From NCBI GenBank assembly GCA_003167475.1, contig PMTB01000166.1:1-9134 (forward strand): a DNA stretch of 9,134 nucleotides, given 5' to 3'. Source of the DNA: a candidate division FCPU426 bacterium. GTDB lineage: Bacteria > Oederibacteriota > PGYV01 > Palsa-1178. Positions 1-5,382 of this stretch are shown here, piece after piece. The notes under the pieces were generated by a model that saw only the letters and a list, made by a program, of their open reading frames with translations, did no database searches and had not been told where the DNA came from. The translations under genes and the position numbers were made by a program. Positions within the stretch are counted from its first letter, which is position 1, and every line of letters begins with the position of its first letter.

Positions 1-540
1 GCCGACCTTATAGCGCTTTCATATTATAAAACGTTCGGTCTGCCCGTGGTCATTACCCGCAGTTCGAATAATTTCGGGCCGTACCAGCACCCGGAAAAAT
101 TCATGCCTTTATTCATAACCCGCGCCATAGAAGGCGAGCGGCTCCCGCTCTATGGGGACGGAAAAAATGTAAGGAACTGGATATATGTCGAGGACAACTG
201 CTCAGGCCTTGATGCGGTCCTGCATAAGGGAAAAAACGGCGAAATATATAATGTGGGCGGAGACGTGGAAGAGCCGAATATAAAAGTGGCAAAATGCATC
301 GTGGAAGCGCTCTGCCGGGACGAGAAACTCATCAAGTTCGTAAAGGACAGGACCGCTCACGACAGGAGATACGCGCTTGATTCCGCGAAGTTAAAGAAGC
401 TCGGGTGGAAGCCGAAGTACGGGTTCGAGGAAGCGCTCGGACTCACGATACAGTGGTACGCCAACAATGACAAGTGGTGGCTGGGGATGAAGGATAAGAA
501 GTTCGACAAGTACCTTAGGTCCAATTACGGAAAAAAATGA
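1..540 (+). CDS. rmlB: dTDP-glucose 4,6-dehydratase RmlB, C-terminal part (5' end outside window)
   Basis: This enzyme converts dTDP-glucose to dTDP-4-keto-6-deoxyglucose, the second step of dTDP-L-rhamnose synthesis, in the cytoplasm. The reading frame is open from base 1 and gives 179 residues, about the C-terminal half of a family whose members are usually 320-350 residues. Visible family signatures are RSSNNFGPYQHPEK (about residues 20-33 of the fragment), YGDGKNVRNWIYVEDN (51-66, the conserved sugar-nucleotide binding segment), YNVGG, and KDRTAHDRRYA followed by LGWKP near the end. The NAD-binding GxxGxxG and the catalytic YxxxK lie upstream; the first residues (ADLIALSYYKTFGLP) align just after the YxxxK. 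A GTG at 46 is internal and not the true start. rmlD begins 16 bp after the stop, so the two are almost certainly co-transcribed. A related decarboxylase or epimerase of the extended SDR family is less likely given how well the C-terminal motifs match RmlB. Confidence 0.93.
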   Translation, partial: ADLIALSYYKTFGLPVVITRSSNNFGPYQHPEKFMPLFITRAIEGERLPLYGDGKNVRNWIYVEDNCSGLDAVLHKGKNGEIYNVGGDVEEPNIKVAKCIVEALCRDEKLIKFVKDRTAHDRRYALDSAKLKKLGWKPKYGFEEALGLTIQWYANNDKWWLGMKDKKFDKYLRSNYGKK

Positions 541-556
541 CAAGCCGGAGGGGCGC

Positions 557-1402
557 ATGAAAGTAGTCATGTTCGGAGGGAACGGTCTTTTGGGATCGGA
601 TATCATCAAGGTGTGCTCGGGGGAGCATGAGATGATAGCGCTTGGGAGCGCGGATGTGGATATAACGAATTCCGAGGCTGTATACAACCTCATCAAAGCG
701 CACAAACCGGATGCGGTCATAAACTCGGCCGCGCTCACCGATGTGGACAAGTGCGAAAACAACCCTGACGAGGCGTACAGGGTCAATGCCATGGGGCCGA
801 AAAATATAGCGATGGCATGCAGGGATTTCAATTCCCGCATGATACACATAAGCACGGATTATGTTTTTGACGGGAAAAAGGATTCGCCGTACGACGAGTT
901 CGAGCAGGTCGCGCCCGTGAACATATACGGCAAGTCAAAGGTCGCGGGCGAGCAGTTTGTTCAGATGTGCGCCCCGAAGTTCATGATAATCAGGACAGCA
1001 TGGGTATTCGGCACAAAACGGAAACACTTTGTGGATTACGTGATCGATTCCATCAACAAGGGTGAGGAAGTCATAGCGGTTAAGGATATGGTCTCATCGC
1101 CCACCTACTCGCTGGACCTGGCTGAACTGATAAAAGAACTGCTTCCCTTGAACGAGGTCGGGATCTTTCACGGCGTCAACAAAGGATATTGCTCCCGGGT
1201 GCAGATGGTCGAGGAAATAATGAAAGTAATGAACAAGCAGACAAGGGTGCAGGTTTTATCCCAGAGCCAGTGGAAAAAGCCGGCGGCGAGGCCCGTCTTC
1301 TCGGCGCTGAAAAACTATCATCTTCACCTTCTTGACAAGGACACCATGTCGGGCTGGCGGGACGCGTTAAAAAGATACATAAGGTTTAAGTACCAGGGCT
1401 GA
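557..1402 (+). CDS. rmlD: dTDP-4-dehydrorhamnose reductase RmlD
   Basis: RmlD catalyses the last, NAD(P)H-dependent step of dTDP-L-rhamnose synthesis, reducing dTDP-4-dehydrorhamnose in the cytoplasm. The 281-residue product has the normal family length (about 280-300). Visible features are the Rossmann nucleotide-binding loop GGNGLLG (7-13), STDYVFDG (99-106), the catalytic YxxxK as Y124-GKS-K128, RTAWVFG (146-152) and the late ARPVFSALKN segment (244-253), which matches the RPxxSxL element typical of RmlD. The ATG start is supported by a GGAGGGG ribosome binding site at 547-553. It lies 16 bp after rmlB. The rmlA and rmlC genes are not in the window and may lie upstream or elsewhere. The only realistic alternative is a closely related sugar-nucleotide reductase acting on another 4-keto sugar. 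Confidence 0.93.
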   Translation: MKVVMFGGNGLLGSDIIKVCSGEHEMIALGSADVDITNSEAVYNLIKAHKPDAVINSAALTDVDKCENNPDEAYRVNAMGPKNIAMACRDFNSRMIHISTDYVFDGKKDSPYDEFEQVAPVNIYGKSKVAGEQFVQMCAPKFMIIRTAWVFGTKRKHFVDYVIDSINKGEEVIAVKDMVSSPTYSLDLAELIKELLPLNEVGIFHGVNKGYCSRVQMVEEIMKVMNKQTRVQVLSQSQWKKPAARPVFSALKNYHLHLLDKDTMSGWRDALKRYIRFKYQG

Positions 1403-1415
1403 ATTTTACGCGCGA

Positions 1416-1443
1416 TTTGGATGTGGAATGAAGATTTTATAAT
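1416..1443 (+). promoter_or_regulatory. possible sigma70-type promoter ahead of the epimerase gene
   Basis: The 68-bp gap between rmlD and the epimerase contains a perfect TATAAT at 1438-1443. TTTGGA (1416-1421, 16-bp spacing) or TTGGAT (1417-1422, 15-bp spacing) stands at the -35 position. Transcription would start near 1450 and give a very short leader that contains the ribosome binding site. The -35 match is weak and the genes may simply be read through from rmlBD, so this is a suggestion only. Confidence 0.35.
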
Positions 1444-1458
1444 TTCGAATTGATCTTT

Positions 1459-1465
1459 AGGGAGG
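1459..1465 (+). promoter_or_regulatory. ribosome binding site fixing the ATG start of the epimerase
   Basis: AGGGAGG lies 5 nt before the ATG at 1471. An in-frame TTG at 1450 would lengthen the protein by seven residues, but those residues are encoded by the Shine-Dalgarno itself, and the Rossmann motif normally begins right at the N-terminus. The ATG is therefore the preferred start. Confidence 0.85.
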
Positions 1466-1470
1466 CTATT

Positions 1471-2496
1471 ATGAAGGCACTTGTCACAGGTGGAGCCGGT
1501 TTTATCGGCGCGAATTTAGCAGACAGGCTTTTAAAAAAAGGCGATGAAGTCTGGGTATTTGACAATCTGTCGCGCCGGGGCACCGAATGGAACTTAAAGT
1601 GGTTAAAAGGGAACAAGAAACTTAAATTTGTAAAAGGCGACACGCGTAATTATGATGAATTGAAGAAATTATTCAAAGCCAACAGGGATTTTGACGCGGT
1701 CTTCCACCTTGCCGCCCAGGTGGCCGTGACCACATCTGTCACAGACCCCAGGGAGGATTTTGAGATAAACGCCATGGGGAGTTTCAATGTCCTTGAGGCT
1801 ATAAGGGAAACAAAGTCAAATCCCGCAATACTGTACTCGTCAACCAACAAAGTATACGGAGGAATGACCGATATAAAGATAGTGGAGAAAAAAGGCAGGT
1901 ACGCTTATAAAGACCTTCCTAAGGGCATATCCGAGGATAGGATACTTGATTTTCATTCGCCTTATGGATGCTCCAAAGGCACGGCCGATCAATACATGAT
2001 AGATTATTCCAGGATATACGGCTTACGGACAGTTGTTTTCAGGCAGTCGTGCATATACGGCTACAGGCAGTTCGGCATAGAGGACCAGGGATGGGTGGCG
2101 TGGTTCACTATCGCGACCATGCTGGACAAGGCGCTTTCAATATACGGCGACGGAAAACAGGTCCGCGACGTGCTTTTTATAGAGGACCTGCTGGACGGTT
2201 ATGAAGCGGCTATCAAGAATATTGATAAGATAAAAGGACAGGCATTCAACGTAGGCGGCGGGTCAAAAAACACCATGTCGCTGCTTGAGCTGATAGCGTT
2301 CCTGGAAAAGTTCTTCGGCAAAAAGATACCGCTGAAGTTCTCGGATTGGCGGCCGGGCGACCAGCCTGTCTTTGTCTGCGACATATCAAAGGCAAAAAAA
2401 GCCTTTGGCTGGGAGCCGAAGATAACGCCGGAAAAAGGCGTGGAAATGCTTTATGAGTGGGTTAAGGACAATAAAGGGCTTTTTAAGGACCTTTAG
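1471..2496 (+). CDS. CDP-paratose 2-epimerase-like (tyvelose epimerase family) SDR sugar-nucleotide epimerase
   Basis: This is an extended short-chain dehydrogenase of 341 residues that acts on a nucleotide sugar with bound NAD. The N-terminus has the GGAGFIG cofactor loop (7-13) followed by FDNLSRRGTEWNLKWL (30-45). Catalytic elements are the SSTNKVYG segment (123-130) and Y165-GCS-K169. The combination of STNKVYG, SPYGCSKGTADQY, RQSCIYGYRQFGIEDQGW (191-208), GDGKQVRDVLF (226-236), FNVGGG and SDWRPGDQPV (291-300) is what I know from CDP-paratose 2-epimerases (RfbE/Tyv), which make CDP-tyvelose. The substrate is inferred from family resemblance: no CDP-glucose dehydratase, dehydrase or paratose synthase gene is visible here to confirm it. 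It follows rmlBD and precedes a glycosyltransferase, fitting a role in building a deoxyhexose for a surface glycan. Other NAD-dependent C2/C4 epimerases of the same superfamily remain possible. Confidence 0.85.
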   Translation: MKALVTGGAGFIGANLADRLLKKGDEVWVFDNLSRRGTEWNLKWLKGNKKLKFVKGDTRNYDELKKLFKANRDFDAVFHLAAQVAVTTSVTDPREDFEINAMGSFNVLEAIRETKSNPAILYSSTNKVYGGMTDIKIVEKKGRYAYKDLPKGISEDRILDFHSPYGCSKGTADQYMIDYSRIYGLRTVVFRQSCIYGYRQFGIEDQGWVAWFTIATMLDKALSIYGDGKQVRDVLFIEDLLDGYEAAIKNIDKIKGQAFNVGGGSKNTMSLLELIAFLEKFFGKKIPLKFSDWRPGDQPVFVCDISKAKKAFGWEPKITPEKGVEMLYEWVKDNKGLFKDL

Positions 2497-2501
2497 CGGT
2501 G

Positions 2502-2634
2502 CCGTCATTGCGAGGAGGCGTTCCTGTACTATGCCGACGAAGCAATCTCTGTTCCACCGATAAGTACTTTTAGATCCAAACACGTTAAAACCAGATTGCT
2601 TCGTCGCGGAAAAACTCGCTCCTCGCAATGACGG
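2502..2634. repeat. bipartite intergenic palindromic repeat (REP/MITE-like)
   Basis: The gap between the epimerase and the GT4 gene is almost filled by a two-stem inverted repeat. The outer arms are 16 bp and perfect: 2502-2517 (CCGTCATTGCGAGGAG) pairs with 2619-2634. The inner arms are 14 bp and perfect: 2535-2548 (CGACGAAGCAATCT) pairs with 2593-2606. The interior loops are 17 and 12 nt, and the terminal loop is 44 nt. The element starts 5 bp after the epimerase stop codon. The words GTCATTGCGAGGAG and GAAGCAATCT match, from memory, a dispersed palindromic repeat common in many bacterial genomes. It has no coding capacity of its own. It could fold as RNA and affect read-through into the GT4 gene, but there is no T-run to make it a clear terminator. 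Confidence 0.85.
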
Positions 2635-2666
2635 TCTGCGAATAAAAAATAAATGAAAGGGTCACC

Positions 2667-3749
2667 TTGAAAATACTATTCGTTTCCCACAGCGCGGTCC
2701 TTAAAGAACACCAGCAGAAACTCGATTATCTCGTCAAGTTCGGCCACGAGATATGGCTCTGCATGCCTCCCCACTGGCATGAAGGCGGGGCCGACATTCA
2801 GGCTTATACAGGCGATGATAAGCTGCGCTATATCATCGGGAAGGTGTTTTATCCCAAGAATGGCGTGCACCTTTACGCTAACGCCGGGGAAATAGTGAAA
2901 AAGATAAATCCCGACATTATCCATATAGAGGAAGAACCATATGATTTTTCCTGCTATCAGTTTGTAAGCGAGGCAAAAAAACGTAAAAAAAAGTCGCTGT
3001 TTTTCACCTGGGAGAACTTAAGGCGCGGTTACAACCCGGTTTATAATTACTTTAATGGTTATTCCCTGAAAAACGCGGACGCAGCCGTCGCGGGCAACCA
3101 GGAGGCCAAGGATATACTTCTGGAAAAGAAATTCAGCCGGCCAATCGAGGTAATACCGCAGTATGGCGTTAACCTTGAGGACTTTAAGACAAAAAAACAC
3201 AGGCATGACACGGGAGTATTCAACGTATCTTATGTAGGAAGGCTGATCGCGGAAAAAGGCCTGGCTCACCTGGTCAGCGCCTGCGCCGGAGTGCCCAACG
3301 CTGTTTTGCACCTTGCCGGAACCGGTAATATGGAAAATGTCCTTCACGGCCTGATTAAGCACTTCAAACTGGAGGACCGCGTAAAATTCTACGGCCACGT
3401 GGAAAGGCAGGCGGTGCCCGACTTTCTGGCAAATATGGACGCGCTCGTGCTCCCGTCGATCACAACCGGGTTATGGAAAGAACAGTTCGGAAGGGTTATT
3501 ATAGAGGCATTTGCGGCGGGAGTGCCGGTCATTGGTTCGGACTCGGGCGAGATCCCGTTCGTCATAGGCGACGCGGGCCTGGTCTTCAAGGAATGCGACA
3601 CCCAGGGTCTGGCAGGGCGGATAAAAAAACTCTCGGAAGACAACGCGTTATATAAGGACCTGCAGGCCAAAGGGCTGGAACGGGTGAAACAGAACTACAC
3701 GAATGAGATAATCGCGAAAAAGATAAGCGATCTATATAAGTTGTTGTAA
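2667..3749 (+). CDS. glycosyltransferase family 4 (GT-B fold) protein
   Basis: This 360-residue cytoplasmic or membrane-associated retaining glycosyltransferase probably transfers a sugar from a nucleotide donor onto a lipid-linked glycan. The N-terminal acceptor domain begins MKILFVSHSAV. The C-terminal donor domain begins near VSYVGRLIAEKGLAHLV (about 187-203). It carries LHLAGTG (215-221), KFYGHVERQAVPDFL (240-254), the EX7E motif with E272 and E280 in EQFGRVIIE, and AAGVPVIGSDSGEIPFVI (283-300), all typical of GT4 enzymes. The start is a TTG at 2667, preceded by AAGGG about 5 nt upstream. No in-frame ATG lies close by, and the preceding ATG at 2653 is in another frame. Sugar and acceptor cannot be read from the sequence. 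Its position after rmlBD and the epimerase suggests it uses one of the deoxyhexose donors made there. Confidence 0.9.
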   Translation: MKILFVSHSAVLKEHQQKLDYLVKFGHEIWLCMPPHWHEGGADIQAYTGDDKLRYIIGKVFYPKNGVHLYANAGEIVKKINPDIIHIEEEPYDFSCYQFVSEAKKRKKKSLFFTWENLRRGYNPVYNYFNGYSLKNADAAVAGNQEAKDILLEKKFSRPIEVIPQYGVNLEDFKTKKHRHDTGVFNVSYVGRLIAEKGLAHLVSACAGVPNAVLHLAGTGNMENVLHGLIKHFKLEDRVKFYGHVERQAVPDFLANMDALVLPSITTGLWKEQFGRVIIEAFAAGVPVIGSDSGEIPFVIGDAGLVFKECDTQGLAGRIKKLSEDNALYKDLQAKGLERVKQNYTNEIIAKKISDLYKLL

Positions 3750-3772
3750 TTGTCCGATTTTGTGTTGCGTAG

Positions 3773-3864
3773 GGAACGCATATATGCGTTCCGCAGCGGT
3801 GTTGTATTGTATGGTTTTGTAGGGGCGGACTCACGCTTTGCGTGACTTCGCTATGTGTCCGCCC
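3773..3864. repeat. two adjacent palindromic intergenic elements (20-bp palindrome and nested hairpin)
   Basis: The 230-bp gap after the GT4 gene holds two symmetric units. The first is a perfect 20-bp palindrome at 3773-3792 (half-site GGAACGCATA), preceded by GTAG. The second begins after another GTAG: GGGCGGAC at 3823-3830 pairs with GTCCGCCC at 3857-3864. Inside it is a 6-bp stem, TCACGC-TTT-GCGTGA (3831-3845). GCAGCGG (3793-3799) is also complementary to CCGCTGC (3863-3869), which could close the whole region. GTAGGG(G) followed by inverted GC-rich arms resembles short dispersed repeats seen in various bacteria. Neither unit ends in a T-run, so I do not call a terminator. Confidence 0.7.
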
Positions 3865-3900
3865 GCTGCAGGTTCTTAAGCTGTTGGTGGGTCGTAATGT

Positions 3901-3928
3901 TCGATAGTCGAAAGTTGAGAGTTGATCA
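3901..3928 (+). repeat. degenerate heptamer tandem array (four units)
   Basis: Four consecutive 7-bp units can be read: TCGATAG, TCGAAAG, TTGAGAG and TTGATCA, consensus TYGAnAG. The array lies between the palindromic elements and the comF-like gene, and its last unit supplies the candidate -35 box. Copy number is low and units diverge, so chance similarity is possible. Confidence 0.5.
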
Positions 3929-3951
3929 GCAAGTTTGGAAAGTATTATATT
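3922..3951 (+). promoter_or_regulatory. possible promoter of the comF-queC-glycosyltransferase operon
   Basis: TTGATC (3922-3927) and TATATT (3946-3951) are separated by 18 bp. They lie about 30 bp upstream of the preferred ATG of the ComF-family gene. The -35 matches the consensus at four of six positions and the -10 at five of six. Transcription would begin around 3958, leaving a roughly 20-nt leader with the Shine-Dalgarno. Confidence 0.4.
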
Positions 3952-3965
3952 AGATCCACCCATCC

Positions 3966-3971
3966 GGAGGG
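3966..3971 (+). promoter_or_regulatory. ribosome binding site fixing the ATG start of the comF-like gene
   Basis: GGAGGG lies 8 nt before the in-frame ATG at 3980. An upstream in-frame TTG at 3935 would add 15 residues unlike anything in the family. The ATG at 3973 is in another frame and opens only a 21-codon ORF. The start at 3980 yields the family-typical N-terminus ending in a Cys-pair motif. Confidence 0.8.
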
Positions 3972-3979
3972 AATGGCGC

Positions 3980-4681
3980 ATGAATATTATCAACGGTTTG
4001 CTCAGTTTGCTCTTTCCCACAGAATGCGCCGGTTGTAAGCGCTATATAAAGGATTTTAAATACGTTTACGTCTGCCCGGCTTGTTACGACGGGCTACGGC
4101 AGCTGCAAGATCGCATCTGCCCGGCCTGCGCCAAACCGATCCAGTCCGAACACGCTGACGGGTGCAGGGAGTGCAGGGAACGCGGTAATGAATTTTCTTA
4201 CGTGCTCGCAGCCGGGGTTTTTGAAGGCGCGCTAAAAGAAATGATACATTATATGAAGTTCAACAACAAAAAGTCCGCCGCGAAGGTAGCGGCCGGGCTG
4301 ATAATGGAACGAGTCGACCTGAAGATTTTTATAGGCGCGGATATGATAGTGCCTGCGCCTTTAAGCTCCGCTTCCTCAACAGCCAGGGGATACAACCAGA
4401 CATATGAGGTCGCGAAATACCTTTCCGAAAAGACCGGCATACCGCTCATGCAAAGCGTCAGGAAAATAAAGGAAACGCCGGCTCAGAACACGCTGGACAG
4501 GAAAGAAAGGTTGAAAAATTTAAAAGGCGCTTTTGAAACGAAAGGCGCAGTGGAAGGAAAGACAATCATAGTCGTAGACGACGTGTTTACGACCGGCGCC
4601 ACGATAAATGAGATAGCAAGGACATTAAAAAAAGCTTCAGCCATGGAAGTCAGGGGCCTTGTGATAGCAAGGTCAATATAA
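3980..4681 (+). CDS. ComF family phosphoribosyltransferase-like protein
   Basis: The 233-residue product has the ComF/GntX layout. The N-terminal zinc-ribbon-like part has paired cysteines C16-x2-C19, C32-x2-C35, C47-x2-C50 and C62-x2-C65. A type I phosphoribosyltransferase domain follows, whose PRPP-binding signature VVDDVFTTGAT lies at 198-208. Family landmarks such as LLFPTECAGC, MKFNNKK, PLSSASSTARGYNQTYEVAKYLS and ETPAQNTLDRKERLKNLKGAF are visible. ComF is required for DNA uptake in competent Bacillus and Haemophilus, where it acts on the cytoplasmic side. Homologues are widespread in bacteria not known to be competent, so the role here is uncertain. The gene is full length and sits 17 bp upstream of queC, most likely as the first gene of a three-gene operon. 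No other competence gene is in the window. Confidence 0.92.
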   Translation: MNIINGLLSLLFPTECAGCKRYIKDFKYVYVCPACYDGLRQLQDRICPACAKPIQSEHADGCRECRERGNEFSYVLAAGVFEGALKEMIHYMKFNNKKSAAKVAAGLIMERVDLKIFIGADMIVPAPLSSASSTARGYNQTYEVAKYLSEKTGIPLMQSVRKIKETPAQNTLDRKERLKNLKGAFETKGAVEGKTIIVVDDVFTTGATINEIARTLKKASAMEVRGLVIARSI

Positions 4682-4698
4682 TATCAAAGGAAAACATA

Positions 4699-5382
4699 AT
4701 GAAAAAAAATGGTAATGACGGGACTAAAGCTCTGGTGCTGTTAAGCGGCGGACAGGATTCAACGACCTGCCTGTTTTGGGCGAAAAAGAAGTTTGGGCAT
4801 GTGGAAACCCTTTCGTTTGACTACGGGCAGAGGCACAGGATTGAACTGAAAAGCGCGAAAAAGATAGCGCGCCTTGCAGGGGCCGGCAATACTGCCATAA
4901 AGATCAAAGAATTTGAGGCTTTAAAGCATAATGCGCTTCTGGACAAAAAGATAAACTTAAAAGGCAGGGACAGCGTCAATAAAAAACTTCCGGCGTCATT
5001 TGTTCCCGGCAGGAACATCCTGTTCCTGACCGTTGCGGCCGCCTTTGCCTATACCCGCGGGATCAAGGATATTGTAATAGGAGTTTCACAGGTGGATTAT
5101 TCCGGTTATCCCGACTGCAGGGCGGAATTCATCAGGGCAATGGAAAAGACGCTGAATCTTGGGATGGAATGCCCGGTAAAGATACACACCCCGCTGATAA
5201 AACTGGATAAGAAACAGACAGTTCAACTGGCCATAAAGCTGGGGGCAATGGAAATGATGGCGTTCACGCACACCTGCTATGAAGGTAAAAAGCCTGGCTG
5301 CGGCAGGTGCCCCGCGTGCGTTTTAAGAAAGAAAGGTTTTGATGAGGCCGGGGTGAAAGACCCGGCTGTTGAGGGGAATTAA
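4699..5382 (+). CDS. queC: 7-cyano-7-deazaguanine synthase QueC
   Basis: QueC converts 7-carboxy-7-deazaguanine and ammonia to preQ0 using ATP, in the pathway to queuosine in tRNA (and to 7-deazaguanine DNA modifications in some systems). The 227-residue protein is of normal length. It has the PP-loop SGGQDST (16-22), SFDYGQRHRIE, PGRNILFLTVAAAFA, GVSQVDYSGYPDCRAEF, TPLIKLDKKQTV and THTCYEGKKPGCGRCPAC. The last supplies the four zinc-binding cysteines C193, C201, C204 and C207. The ATG at 4699 is preceded by AAAGGA with 7-nt spacing. It lies 17 bp after the ComF-family gene, and its TAA overlaps the next ATG by one base, so translation may be coupled. queD, queE and queF are not nearby, so it is an isolated pathway gene. 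No dpd-type DNA-modification genes are present, which favours the tRNA role. Confidence 0.96.
   Translation: MKKNGNDGTKALVLLSGGQDSTTCLFWAKKKFGHVETLSFDYGQRHRIELKSAKKIARLAGAGNTAIKIKEFEALKHNALLDKKINLKGRDSVNKKLPASFVPGRNILFLTVAAAFAYTRGIKDIVIGVSQVDYSGYPDCRAEFIRAMEKTLNLGMECPVKIHTPLIKLDKKQTVQLAIKLGAMEMMAFTHTCYEGKKPGCGRCPACVLRKKGFDEAGVKDPAVEGN

Noticed and set aside
391..855. 154-codon reverse-strand ORF across the rmlB/rmlD junction
   Set aside because: It is wholly antisense to two well-supported genes, has no recognisable domain and no ribosome binding logic.
3773..3792. 20-bp palindrome as the rho-independent terminator of the GT4 gene
   Set aside because: No T-run follows the stem and the perfect palindrome leaves no loop, so it is better described as a repeat.
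4699..5382. queC as part of a 7-deazaguanine DNA-modification (Dpd) or phage-type island
   Set aside because: No dpd, restriction, phage or transposase genes are present, and the neighbours are a ComF homologue and a glycosyltransferase.
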